Assembly: GCF_047511655.1 (NCBI RefSeq)
Contig: NC_133401.1
Span: 12,742,001-12,806,000, forward strand
Reading direction: 5' to 3'
Length of the DNA: 64,000 nucleotides
Origin: Castor canadensis
Taxonomy: Eukaryota; Chordata; Mammalia; Rodentia; Castoridae
Shown here: one piece after another, positions 46,601 through 53,764 of the stretch
Numbering within the stretch: position 1 is the first letter of the stretch
How the letters are laid out: the number at the start of each line of letters is the position of its first letter
Program-made: the position numbers and the translations under genes
Notes under the pieces: model-generated
The model's input: only the letters and a program-made list of their open reading frames with translations
The model's database searches: none
Told to the model about the DNA's origin: nothing

Positions 46601-47677
46601 GATTTTTTTTGCTGTTGGTGGTTGAACTCAGGGTCTCATGCTTGCTAGTACATGCTTTGCCTCTTGACCCATGCCCCATTCTTTTCCTTTATTTTTTAGT
46701 TTATGTTTTAGACAAGGTCTTGTGCATTGGCTGGGGATTTTGATCCTCTAATTCCACCTCCTGAATAGGCTGGCACTATCATGCCTGGGTTCGGGGTGCT
46801 CAAGAGAGTAGGGAATTCTTGAAGCTCATAGATCTCAAGTTGTGCCCAGAAGACAACCTCAAGAGCAACACATATGCAATGCCATAAATACCACCTCCAC
46901 ACACTCCCACAAACAAACACAAACTATCCATATAAGATTCTTTTTATGTATTTATTTTGGTTTTTAAGAGAGGCTCTTGCTATGCAACACGGGCTGTCCT
47001 CAAACTTGTAGTCTTCCTGCCTCAGCCTCCTGAGTGCTGAGATTATAGGCATGCACCACCATAGCTCATGTATATATGGTAATCTAAGATAAACTTTAAC
47101 CTCCCAACAACAAAATGATATCAGTGCCATGTTCCTCATATGAGAAATGAAGACTGTTAAGAACGTAAAGTCAGAAATGTGAGCAAACTTACATAAACAC
47201 CCTACATCCATCCACAAGTGGGTCCTGATCTCCTATGCGGCCACTGAACCTTTAGGAAATACAACAAAAGCTACAAACTCTGTCTCAGAACAATGAGCAT
47301 GGGACACTCATCTGATATTCTACACCCAGTTTCAGAGGGTTGGGAGCCCCCTAAAACACTACCCTGGATTGCAGGTTAAAGACCAAGACCATGCACATCT
47401 ATTGCAAATGGACACAGGTGTCTGGGCTTAAGGATGAGACCAGGACGACTTTGCACTCTCCCAGTGACTACATGGCTGTTCTTTTTTCCCCACAGGGAAG
47501 CGCATTTGTCTGGGTGAAGGCATCGCCCGCAATGAATTGTTCCTCTTCTTTACCACCATCCTCCAGAACTTCTCCTTGGCCAGCCCCGTGGCTCCAGAGG
47601 ACATTGATCTCACACCCCGGGAGAGTGGTGCTGGCAGAGTTCCTCCAACTTACCAGATCCGCTTCCTACCCCTCTAA
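28519..47677 (+). CDS. CYP2B: Cytochrome P450 2B, complete nine-exon gene
   Basis: Encodes a 491-residue microsomal P450, a heme monooxygenase that takes electrons from NADPH-P450 reductase and oxidises drugs, steroids and plant compounds, mainly in liver. Coding exons: 28519-28689, 36992-37154, 37297-37446, 39770-39930, 40336-40512, 41001-41142, 42376-42563, 43719-43860, 47496-47677. All have AG/GT borders and lengths typical of CYP2 genes. Visible in order: N-terminal membrane anchor (residues about 3-20), proline-rich hinge PPGPRPLP (31-38), C-helix W121xxxR125, I-helix AGTET (298-302), K-helix E355xxR358, and heme loop FSIGKRICLG with Cys436. It ends at residue 491 with TAA. Closest by eye to rat CYP2B1 and human CYP2B6, hence subfamily 2B; the gene number within 2B cannot be assigned. 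No frameshift or stop seen. A same-strand CYP2 pseudogene follows. Confidence 0.95.
29425..29522 (-). mobile_element. B1 SINE fragment
   Basis: Inverted B1: 'gagacagggtctcactttg' onward, in CYP2B intron 1. Confidence 0.7.
29530..29655. repeat. (CTTT/CCTT)n pyrimidine tract
   Basis: Imperfect TTTC/TTCC microsatellite, next to an inverted ID-like piece (about 29656-29710). Confidence 0.85.
29656..29712 (-). mobile_element. ID-type SINE fragment
   Basis: Inverted ID words 'gtgctggggattgaaccc' and 'ctctaccacttgc'. Confidence 0.6.
30160..30235 (-). mobile_element. ID-type SINE
   Basis: Inverted ID: 'attggggttgaacccagg', 'ctctaccccttgagctatg'. Confidence 0.8.
30378..30596 (-). mobile_element. 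B1-ID dimeric SINE
   Basis: Poly-T (inverted A tail), inverted ID, then inverted B1 ending 'gtgcaccactggagccc'. Confidence 0.85.
30600..31185 (-). mobile_element. Old L1 3' fragment
   Basis: Inverted L1 3' UTR and ORF2 end ('gagtgagaacatacggtat', 'cagttccacccatgttgctg'). More diverged than the young copies; it keeps a 78-codon ORF2-like frame at 31138-30902. Confidence 0.75.
31185..31245. repeat. (CTTT/CCTT)n tract
   Basis: Imperfect tetranucleotide pyrimidine tract. Confidence 0.85.
31335..31556 (-). mobile_element. B1-ID dimeric SINE
   Basis: Inverted ID ('ggttggggatggaaccc') and inverted B1 ('aagtgctggaattgcag'). Confidence 0.8.
32165..32420 (-). mobile_element. MaLR-type LTR fragment
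   Basis: Inverted LTR-like words: 'tcttagtctattttctgtta', 'ggaggctgatagtccaagat', 'ggtgagggctggac'. Family tentative. Confidence 0.55.
32555..32780 (+). mobile_element. MaLR-related segment, second copy
   Basis: Resembles about 25800-25980: both have 'caggctcacagctgga' and 'gctggaatgagtt'. They are probably the same ancient retroelement family. Confidence 0.5.
33275..33605 (+). mobile_element. MaLR-type LTR
   Basis: Forward LTR-like sequence: 'gtgattaggccatgagagc', 'caagaactgtacaaaataaa' (poly-A signal) and 'ctgttatagcagcagg'. Related to the split LTR at 25995-27530. Confidence 0.6.
33940..34610. other. Intron 1 stretch with MIR/L2-like relics
   Basis: About 33950-34090 reads as a MIR-like relic ('aaggctgtgagaaggattcc') and 34090-34600 as possible L2 debris. 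No exon is seen. Confidence 0.4.
34615..34830 (-). mobile_element. B1-ID dimeric SINE
   Basis: Inverted ID ('actggggtttgaactcag') plus inverted B1 ('gctaggattacaggtgtg'). Confidence 0.85.
34940..35032 (-). mobile_element. B1 SINE fragment
   Basis: Inverted B1: 'gagatagagtctcactatg' to 'taccatgcctggct', with an internal deletion. Confidence 0.75.
35259..35992 (-). mobile_element. 5'-truncated L1 in CYP2B intron 1
   Basis: A 734-base minus-strand L1. The flanking repeats 'gtagttgacgttat' (35245-35258) and 'gcagttgacattat' (35993-36006) have drifted at two positions. It is similar to the young subfamily but with more differences, so somewhat older. Confidence 0.85.
36225..36515. mobile_element. 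Tigger-type DNA transposon relic (non-autonomous)
   Basis: Words such as 'gcagatccaaccaactgtgg', 'gagacttgattattggaggg' and 'ggggccctgggatcaat' resemble the ends of Tigger-type elements. No transposase frame. Confidence 0.45.
36992..37154 (+). CDS. CYP2B: CYP2B exon 2
   Basis: 163 nt, phase 0 in and phase 1 out. Encodes residues 58-111 and the first base of codon 112, including the B-C loop pocket residues Ile101 and Val104 and the motif FSGRG. Splice sites ...ggcag / gtgagg. Confidence 0.97.
37297..37446 (+). CDS. CYP2B: CYP2B exon 3
   Basis: 150 nt, phase 1 in and out. Begins [10 protein letters not shown] with the C-helix W121xxxR125 that contacts a heme propionate, then [14 protein letters not shown]. 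Intron 2 is only 142 bases. Confidence 0.97.
37530..37700 (+). repeat. Purine-rich (GA)n-like tract, intron 3
   Basis: Nearly all purine on the coding strand with GAGAGAG and GGAAGGGAGG words. Confidence 0.9.
38068..38280 (-). mobile_element. B1-ID dimeric SINE
   Basis: Inverted ID ('ctggggcttgaacttggg') and B1 ('tagaattataggtgtgagcc') in CYP2B intron 3. Confidence 0.9.
38285..38885 (-). mobile_element. Old L1 3' fragment
   Basis: Inverted L1 3' UTR and ORF2 end ('ggctgcataatactccattg', 'ttcacattcccaccaacagt'). Frames broken. Confidence 0.8.
38930..39190 (+). repeat. Purine-rich tract, intron 3
   Basis: AGAGAGA/GACAGA-rich sequence on the coding strand. Confidence 0.85.
39425..39640 (+). 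mobile_element. MIR element
   Basis: MIR core words 'tagctgtgttactttggtc' and 'cacttaacctctttg' near the 3' end of intron 3. Confidence 0.7.
39770..39930 (+). CDS. CYP2B: CYP2B exon 4
   Basis: 161 nt, phase 1 in and phase 0 out. Encodes [19 protein letters not shown] and the F-helix start with Phe206 and Ala209, a substrate-pocket region. Splice sites ctcctag / gtcagg. Confidence 0.97.
40010..40230 (+). repeat. Purine-rich tract, intron 4
   Basis: GAGAGA/GGGAGG-rich coding strand. It mirrors as long serine/leucine-rich open frames on the minus strand that are not genes. Confidence 0.9.
40336..40512 (+). CDS. CYP2B: CYP2B exon 5
   Basis: 177 nt, phase 0 in and out. Encodes [18 protein letters not shown] through [12 protein letters not shown] (F-G loop to H helix). 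The donor gtggga is weaker than the other donors. It was chosen because it keeps the standard 177-nt exon and joins to exon 6 as MEK-EKS. Confidence 0.95.
40550..40900 (+). repeat. Purine-rich tract, intron 5
   Basis: About 350 bases of nearly pure A/G on the coding strand. Confidence 0.92.
41001..41142 (+). CDS. CYP2B: CYP2B exon 6
   Basis: 142 nt, phase 0 in and phase 1 out. Encodes the I helix with Ser294, Phe297 and the oxygen-activation motif A298-G-T-E-T302. Splice sites aaccag / gtaagc. Confidence 0.97.
41143..42375 (+). other. CYP2B: CYP2B intron 6
   Basis: 1.2 kb. About 41330-42060 is a degenerate array built from CATT/TGAT/TTCA words. A (GT)n tract follows at 42128-42160. Confidence 0.85.
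42128..42160. repeat. (GT)n microsatellite
   Basis: About 16 dinucleotides with one TT interruption. Confidence 0.95.
42376..42563 (+). CDS. CYP2B: CYP2B exon 7
   Basis: 188 nt, phase 1 in and phase 0 out. Encodes the J helix, the K-helix E355-I-Q-R358 (the ExxR core salt bridge), Leu363 and Leu367 of the pocket, and ends FRGFIIPK. Splice sites tgtgcag / gtgaga. Confidence 0.97.
42640..42985 (-). mobile_element. B1-B1-ID trimeric SINE
   Basis: On the + strand: inverted ID ('tactggtatttgaactgagg'), inverted B1, then a second inverted B1 ('agctagaatgacaggcatg'), all contiguous. The same three-part order recurs elsewhere in the window. Confidence 0.75.
43080..43205 (+). mobile_element. L1 3'-end fragment
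   Basis: Forward old-L1 3' tail ('gaattcaactgagatatatt', 'cttttgtaaatgtcac') with an A-rich end. Confidence 0.7.
43400..43560 (-). mobile_element. L1 3'-end fragment, opposite orientation
   Basis: Inverted version of the same 3' tail ('ttacaaaagtcatagttgaa'), about 200 bases from the forward copy and 160 bases before exon 8. Confidence 0.7.
43719..43860 (+). CDS. CYP2B: CYP2B exon 8
   Basis: 142 nt, phase 0 in and phase 1 out. Encodes [15 protein letters not shown], the meander PDDFNPEHF, and ends in PFSI at the start of the heme loop. Donor g/gtaaga. Confidence 0.97.
44497..44715 (+). mobile_element. B1-ID dimeric SINE with (AC)n tail
   Basis: B1 then ID in forward orientation. The ID tail has expanded to an (AC)n microsatellite at 44687-44714. 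Confidence 0.88.
45090..45485. mobile_element. Possible ERV LTR
   Basis: Contains words typical of an ERVL-like LTR ('cctcggattggcaaac', 'gattggctgagactcagtta', 'ctaaggctttaggcc'). Boundaries and family are uncertain. Confidence 0.4.
45740..46170 (+). repeat. Purine-rich tract, intron 8
   Basis: About 430 bases of A/G-rich coding-strand sequence (GACAGAGA and GAGGAAG words). Confidence 0.9.
46595..46795 (-). mobile_element. B1-ID dimeric SINE
   Basis: Inverted ID ('ggtggttgaactcagggtc') and inverted B1 ('ctggcactatcatgcctgg'). Confidence 0.78.
46960..47070 (-). mobile_element. B1 SINE monomer
   Basis: Inverted B1: 'gagaggctcttgctatgcaa' through 'ctgagattataggcatgcac'. Confidence 0.85.
47496..47677 (+). 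CDS. CYP2B: CYP2B exon 9 (coding part)
   Basis: 182 nt including TAA, phase 1 in. Completes the heme loop [12 protein letters not shown] with Cys436 and continues to [11 protein letters not shown] at residue 491. Ala477 lies in the substrate-recognition loop. Confidence 0.97.
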
Positions 47678-48790
47678 ATGTGCCAGGAGAAGTGGGTCAA
47701 AGGATTTCATAATCATTGAGTGTCCCCACCTCTGTAGGGAATGGCTCCTGACTCCCTTCTCCTAAGAGAGACCTACTGTAAAACCAGTGTCCTTCTCATC
47801 CTTGGTTGCTCCTCCATGGCAGTGTCCCTTTTAGAGTCTCACCATGCTTGCATTATGCTATAGCTCTTGAAAACTCTAAGATGTGTTCTTTCCCCTGTTA
47901 AAAGAGCTGCCAAAGCTAGAAGCACTCTTAAAAATAATGAAGCCCTTTTCTAGGTGTCTATATAGATCATGGAGACTGAAAGGGGAAATTTGACTCAAGG
48001 TTCTTCTGCAGTTGTGCCTCCCAGGCCACACAGCTCATGCTGAGTGGCTTTTCCCTGGTTCAGAGCAACCAGTCCCCATTTATCAACTCCTTTTGCTCTG
48101 TGACATGTGCTAAAGGTCTCTGCATATGGTTTCTCTTGAATCCTCCCCTCAATATTCCCATGCAGTGGGTGCAGTAATCCTGCCCCTTTACAGATGAGTA
48201 ATGGAGTCCAGAAAATGGCACCAGTTGCCTGAGGTCACAGTGCCAGTGAGTGGAGGAGCAACGTCACCCTCTGGCTCTAGAACCCAAACTCTTCTCTGCA
48301 TGCCTCCCCTATATATATTCAAATTAACAAGAGATTCACAAAACATGAAATTGGCCATTTCAGAGAGTACAAATCAGACTCATTTAGTTAATTCCCAATG
48401 TTGTATAACTATCTAGGATCTCATTCTAGACACTTTGTCACCCCCCAAAAGAAACCCTGTACCTATGAAACGGTCCCTCCCCAATCCCATTTTCCTTCCA
48501 GGCCATGAAAGTACCAGTATGGTTTCTGTGTCTATAGACTTGCCTCTTCTGGCGTCTGTCATATAAATGGATACTTAAAATATGTGATCTTTTGTGTCTG
48601 GTGTCTTTCACTTCACACAGTTTTTTAGAGGTTCCTCTATGTCTGAGACCATGGTATCACACTGTCTCATTGACATTGTTAGCATTCCTCTCTGCTTCTT
48701 TTCTCTATGCAAAAGTCTCCTCAGGCCATGTCCCTGATCTTTATGATGCTGTATTGGCACCATGGATCCTTGGATTACCTCATTCCTCCT
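47678..48790 (+). other. CYP2B: CYP2B 3' UTR and downstream flank
   Basis: The 3' UTR begins here, but I did not see a canonical AATAAA/ATTAAA signal in the first kilobase, so its end is unknown. A MIR relic lies at about 48110-48300. No other gene seen. Confidence 0.5.
48110..48300 (-). mobile_element. MIR element
   Basis: MIR-like words 'tttacagatgagtaatgg', 'ttgcctgaggtcacagtgcc' and 'ggctctagaaccc', which read as the inverted order of the core. Confidence 0.65.
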
Positions 48791-49110
48791 TCCTTTTCTT
48801 TTTTTTTGGCAGCACTCTCATTTTGAACTGGAGTCCTTTGAAGTGCTCTACTACTTGAGCAATGCTCACAGATCTTTTTGCTTTAGTTATTTTTCAAATA
48901 TGGTTTTGCATTTATGTCGGAGGAGGCCAGGACTTCCATCCTCCTTTTTACACTTCCCACATAGCAGGGATGACAGGTGCATGACACCACACCCGCCCTT
49001 GTATGGATTGAGATGTGGTCTCTCCCACTTTTTTGCCCAAGCTGACCTTGAACCTCAGTCCTTCCAGTCTCTGCCTCTGGAGTAGCTAGAATTACAGGTC
49101 TGTGTCATCT
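48790..49110 (-). mobile_element. B1-B1-ID trimeric SINE
   Basis: Inverted ID ('ttttgaactggagtcc'), B1 and second B1 ('gtagctagaattacagg') in one block, like 42640-42985. Confidence 0.72.
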
Positions 49111-49234
49111 TGTTTGGATTTAAATATCCTGAGAATCAAGTAAACATCAAAGCCTGACTTCCCTGGTCAGTAGTTATTACCTGCCACTTGGTGTGCAACT
49201 TATTGCTTGTCAGACCTCTAGGAATCTTTTCAAG

Positions 49235-49455
49235 ACATTTTTGTCTTTGTTTTTGGTTGAACTGGGGTTTGAACTAAGGACTTCTCACTTCAAAGCAGGC
49301 TCTCTGCCACTTGAGCCATACCACCAGTCCATTTTGCTCTGGTTATTTTAGAGATGGGTGTCTTTCAAACTATTTTCTCAAGCTGGCCTTGAACCCTTAT
49401 GCTCCTGACCTCATCCTCCCAAGTAGCTAGGATTACAGGCATGAGCCACTGATGC
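49235..49455 (-). mobile_element. B1-ID dimeric SINE
   Basis: Inverted ID ('actggggtttgaactaagg') and inverted B1 ('gctaggattacaggcatg'). Confidence 0.88.
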
Positions 49456-49559
49456 CCAACCAGAAGAACTTTTGATGAGGATTTCTCCCTTACCTCAATG
49501 TCAACTCTGTGAAGGGCCAACCTGTTGGCTTCCTCTTTTTTTTTTAATGAGGTCATCTT

Positions 49560-50110
49560 TTTTGTGCTTTCAGTTCTTTTTCTTATGTTATTATTTTTTA
49601 TTGTTGTGCTGTGTGGCATTCATAAAGGTTCTTACAATACATCAAACATATTATACTTGAATGCACTGCCTCTACCATTCCCCTTTATCTCCCACCCCCC
49701 ATTCCTGGAATAGTTTCTATAGGGATCATTTTTATGTTTTCACTCATATGTATACAGTATTTCCACCATATTTACTCTTCTACACACTTTCTGTACCTCC
49801 TCCACCCTCTCACTGGTATCAACCCCCCACACACACACCAGGCAGGACATGTTCTGCCCTCCTATTCTCCAATTTGGAAAGGAGAGAAAAAAAGAAATGA
49901 TATTTTTGGTTATTTAAGACAGTTACACAGGGAGTTTTCTTGTGGCACTGTATATATGTATTATAGCCAAATTTGGTTCCTCTCCTCTATTTTTCTTCTT
50001 TCTACTTTATTCCCTTTCTTATGGTTGTTTCAACCAGTTTAAAAATTCTACATTCACATCAACCATATTCAACTTTACTTCCTTCTTTTACCCTCCCCCT
50101 CTTGTATTCT
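49560..50110 (-). mobile_element. L1 3'-end fragment
   Basis: Inverted old-L1 3' tail and UTR ('ggttcttacaatacatcaaa' onward). It lies where the pseudogene's exon 1 and first intron might have been. Confidence 0.65.
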
Positions 50111-50269
50111 ACCTCCCCTTAGTGTGACTCCACAGAGTTCAAATTCTGGTTATTCCCTGATGGGCCTAGAGCCAGCAGGGCTCAGGCCACACTGGAACAT
50201 GAGATCCTGGTGGGGGAGTGAACCTTTTGTCTTGGGTCAGATGGTGAGATCTGTACTGTCACTCCACAG

Positions 50270-50443
50270 CTGCAGGAGAAATATGGGAACATCTTCACAG
50301 TCTATCTGGGGCCCAAGACCACCACAGTCCTGTATGGATACAAGGTGATGCAGGAGGCCCTGGTGGATCATGGTTTCCACCAGGAAGAGGTTTCTCTAGC
50401 TGAGATCTCATTGATATCATTGACCCCATCTTTCAGGGCATGG
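50270..50443 (+). pseudogene. CYP2 pseudogene exon 2 relic
   Basis: Starts LQEKYGNIFTVYLGPK after ccacag and ends before gtaagt. It is 174 nt against the usual 163: about 12 extra bases after codon EALVD and a one-base loss, which shifts the frame so FSGRG is lost. Confidence 0.9.
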
Positions 50444-50531
50444 GTAAGTGGGCCCTGGGTGTGCACAGTTAGAGGAAGAAGTGAAGATCCCTAGAATCCC
50501 CCCAAACTTCCTTCCATGCTGCTCCAATCAG

Positions 50532-50668
50532 GTGTGACCTTCACCAATGGAAAGTCCTCATCAGTTTTGTCTGACCACCCTGAAAGATTTTGGGATGGGG
50601 AAGCAGAGCATTGAGGTGTGAATCAAGGAGGAGACTCTGTTTTGTGGAGGAGCTGTGGAAATATGAGG
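50532..50668 (+). pseudogene. CYP2 pseudogene exon 3 relic
   Basis: 137 nt against 150. GVTFTNGK is recognisable but the codons for the C-helix RW are gone. In the frame reading DFGMGKQSIEV a TGA occurs at 50619-50621. Splice sites atcag / gtaaga remain. Confidence 0.9.
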
Positions 50669-50689
50669 GTAAGATCTGGAGTCTGTCAG

Positions 50690-51200
50690 GGATGAGGATA
50701 TAGATAGGGAGAGACTAGTGATAGACATGAAGAGTCAGAGAGACGCAGAGATAAATTCAGGGATAGAAGGAGAAGGAGATTGAAGAAGAGAGAGAATAAG
50801 GTACATGCAAAGCAGAGAGAGAGTGGAGGGAGCCATTAAGCAAGATAGGGAAAAGCTGAGCATACAAAGATCTAGAAATGAAAGTTCCCAGAAATATCTA
50901 GCAATGTAAAAGGTAACTATAGAGTTAGGGGTGACACAAAGAGGGACATAAGACAGATGGGAGCATGAGGAGAGAAGGGACATAGTCTCAAAGAAAGAGT
51001 TGAAGAGAAGACCAGAGAGAGAGAGAGATACATTTAAAAAGTCAGACCAAGACAGAAGAAACACAAAGAACAAGAAACAGTGTGAGGGAGATGTGCAGAA
51101 GGGCAAACTTAGACACAAAGGCCCAGTGAGAGATGGACAGGACACGAGACAGTGAAACCATCCACACAGTGAAGAGAGCACTGACAGGGTGAGAGTCACC
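50690..51200 (+). repeat. Purine-rich tract, pseudogene intron 3
   Basis: GAGAGA/GACAGA-rich sequence filling most of the 580-base intron, matching in position and strand the tracts in CYP2B intron 3. Confidence 0.85.
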
Positions 51201-51248
51201 CATAAAGACAAGGGAGCCCAGACATCCACAATGGGCTTTTGTCCCCAG

Positions 51249-51414
51249 GGACCTATCTGAACCCAACCCTCCTCTTTCACTCCATCACAGCCAGGCCAAC
51301 ATCATCTGCTCCATCATCTTTGGTGAGCACTTTACTTATCAGGACTCAAAATTCCTATGGCTGCTAAATGTACTGAAGGATTCCTTCACTACCTTCAGCA
51401 GTTTCTACAGCCAG
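51249..51414 (+). pseudogene. CYP2 pseudogene exon 4 relic
   Basis: 166 nt, the usual 161 plus a 5-base insertion within ITA/NIICSIIFG at about 51290-51295, causing a frameshift. Splice sites ccccag / gtgagc remain. Confidence 0.92.
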
Positions 51415-51783
51415 GTGAGCACAATGGCCCAGGAACTGGGGTAGGTGGTTCTGGGAAAGGACTGGTAATTTGCACAGTGACTTTGCAAAGGGGAATAGAA
51501 AATGATGCTCCTTCCTCAGGAAAAATTCCATTCACACTGACTTACTATTGCTGGGCCCCAGGGACCTCTCCAAGTCCTCACTTCAGGCACATTGCACACA
51601 TGATTTTACCCACTCTCTCTCACACACATCCTTACACTCTGAGATATACATGTTCCCAAAGTGCAACTTCACCCCCTACACTTTCCGGTAAGATGCCAAG
51701 TTTGGAGTACGATGTACAAAAAAAAGAGGATGGTAGGAAAAGAAGCTTCTTCAATGGAAGGGTGGTTGTTACTGTGCATGTAG

Positions 51784-51785
<2 letters not shown>

Positions 51786-51837
<52 letters not shown>
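51786..51837. repeat. (GT)n microsatellite
   Basis: About 26 uninterrupted GT units in pseudogene intron 4. Confidence 0.97.
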
Positions 51838-51842
<5 letters not shown>

Positions 51843-51996
51843 TGGGAGGTACTTTCTCCAAGTCTACAAGGTATCTATGAGATGTTGCTGTTTTGTGCAG
51901 TGCACAAGCTCACAACAAGCAGAAGAAGCCCTGTGCCTTCAGGACCATCCCAGAGAGGGTAGAACAGGTTGTGGAATCTTCCCTGCCCCTCTCTAG

Positions 51997-52173
51997 GTGT
52001 TCAAACTCCTCTCAGGCATCCTGCAGCCCATTCCTGGTCCTTATAATTGCACATACAGGAACAATCAAGAAGTAAAAGATTTTATCCTTGAGTCCATCGA
52101 GAAGCACCGGCAAATGTTGGACCCCAGCGCCCCACAGGACATCGTTGATTCCTTCTTGATTGGCATGGACAAG
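51997..52173 (+). pseudogene. CYP2 pseudogene exon 5 relic
   Basis: Exactly 177 nt with an open frame of 59 codons (starts VFKLLSGIL, ends DSFLIGMDK), the best preserved exon. The acceptor ctctag is fine; the donor is GC (gcaagg) instead of GT. Confidence 0.93.
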
Positions 52174-52427
52174 GCAAGGGCTATGCTGAATTGGGAGTGG
52201 ATGGGAAAGAGCTTGCAGGATCAGAGCTGACATTGAGATAGTATGTTAGGGTACAGATGTGTGTGTTATTTATGAATACTTCCTTACAGATTGTTAAGAG
52301 CACCAGTGGCCCCATCTATTTCCTGTGCCCCGTTCCTTTCTCAGCCCAGTCAGTATTGTTAGCTAAGAGTCGGCAATTAGAGAGGTAACAGCCCTGAGAT
52401 CCTTCTCCTGCTTCCTCTTCCTCCTCA

Positions 52428-52600
52428 ATTTTTTTGGTGGTACTGGGATTCAAATCAGGGTCATGTACTTATTAGGCAGGTTCTCTACCACTTGGAGCCA
52501 TGCCTCAATCTTTTTTTTTCTTTCTTTGCTTTAATGGGGGGTATCATGTTATTTGATCAAAACAGGTCTTAGATCATAATCCTCTAATTTAAGGATTCTC
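52428..52600 (-). mobile_element. ID plus partial B1 SINE
   Basis: Inverted ID ('gtactgggattcaaatcagg') followed by a shortened inverted B1. Confidence 0.6.
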
Positions 52601-53085
52601 ATGGATTACAAACAGAGCCAGGATGCTCAGCTCCCTCCTGTGATTGTGATTGGTCAGAGGCCCACCTCTGTTCTCATTGGTCCAAGCTAAAATCTGTTGT
52701 GACTGATCTGGAAAGTGCCTTTGTAGTTGTGAAATATTTCCATTATCTTCCCTGAGTAAACAAGTGGAAGAGCCAGGCAGGAAAGAAGACACCGGAGGAC
52801 AGAGAAGCTAAGAACAATAAAAATTAACCTCTTACATCTATTTAATACTTACATTCTTTGCCCAAAGTACACAGGTAGAAAATGGTAGGGACTGCCTTAG
52901 AACCCAGGTAGTGTGTCTCTAGAACCCACTCCATTGCTACTCTGTTGATTTTGAGTAGAAGAAGGAGAAAAATAAGGAAAGGAACAAGTGGTACAGAGTA
53001 ACATATGGATGGGTAGACAAGCAGACCCATAGCCTGGAAATCTTAAAGAGGAGAGCCTGTAAGGATCGTGCATCATCACCCACAG

Positions 53086-53212
53086 GAGCACCTCATTCCT
53101 GAGAGTGAGTTTCACGATAAGAATTTCATCCACACGGTGCTCTTGCAGTTCTTTGCCAGCACCACCCTCAGCTTCGCACTCTTGATCCTCCTTAAGCACC
53201 CGAGTGTCTTAG
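53086..53212 (+). pseudogene. CYP2 pseudogene exon 6 relic
   Basis: 127 nt against 142: a 15-base in-frame deletion turns [10 protein letters not shown] into ASTTL, removing the oxygen-activation Thr. The donor position reads TT in place of GT. Confidence 0.9.
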
Positions 53213-53556
53213 TTGAGCATTGGTGTGGCATATGGAGAAGGGGCATCAGTTATCCAGGATGAGGGAGCCCATGCTGGAAGGGGAAAACAACTTTTGTCTT
53301 TGTCAATTAGGAAAAAGAAAAACCCCACACCCGTGGAGATTTATAATTGGTTATTAATCTTAGCCACTGACAAAACTCCTTGACATCAACTGGGCACTTT
53401 ACAGTTTATAATATATTTTCTGTAAAATGTTGTTTAGAAGGTGCTTTTGCATTCTGACATATCTTGCAGTTTCAAAACATGTATATGAAGCATGTTCTAG
53501 ACAAAAAGCGTTACCTTGGCAAAGCATTTTAGAGTTTATAAAAAGCCCATGGTTCT

Positions 53557-53669
53557 GCTGGATAGCGAGGGTAAGGGGGGGTAAGGGGAGGAGTAAGGGA
53601 GGGGATGAGGGGAAAGGGGAGAAATGACCCAAACATTGTATGCACATATGAATAAAACAAAATTTTTTT
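53557..53669 (+). mobile_element. 113-base L1 3'-end insertion
   Basis: Only the L1 3' tail with its G-rich block and A-rich end. Target duplication 'aaaaagcccatggttct' (53540-53556) and 'aaaaagcccatggctct' (53670-53686), one mismatch. Confidence 0.9.
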
Positions 53670-53764
53670 AAAAAGCCCATGGCTCTTAAAGAATGCTTTA
53701 AGATTGAGAAGTAACGTGACAATTTGGAGTATATTATGAAAATTGAAGCTGATTTATGACAAAA

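Larger units (their letters stand above)
43861..47495 (+). other. CYP2B: CYP2B intron 8
   Basis: 3.6 kb. Holds a dimeric SINE with (AC)n tail, an LTR-like segment, a 400-base purine-rich tract and two further SINEs. No other exon seen. Acceptor ttttttccccacag. Confidence 0.88.

Noticed and set aside
47678-49110. Search for the CYP2B poly-A signal
   Set aside because: Candidate words such as 'aataat' (near 47933) and 'ataaat' (near 48565) are not canonical, so no 3' UTR end is called.
50735-51280. 181-codon minus-strand open frame
   Set aside because: Lies over the purine-rich intron 3 of the CYP2 pseudogene; low-complexity, no family resemblance.
51357-51962. 201-codon + strand frame containing a long alternating Val/Cys run
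   Set aside because: It runs from pseudogene exon 4 through a (GT)n microsatellite into intron; the repeat keeps it open by chance.
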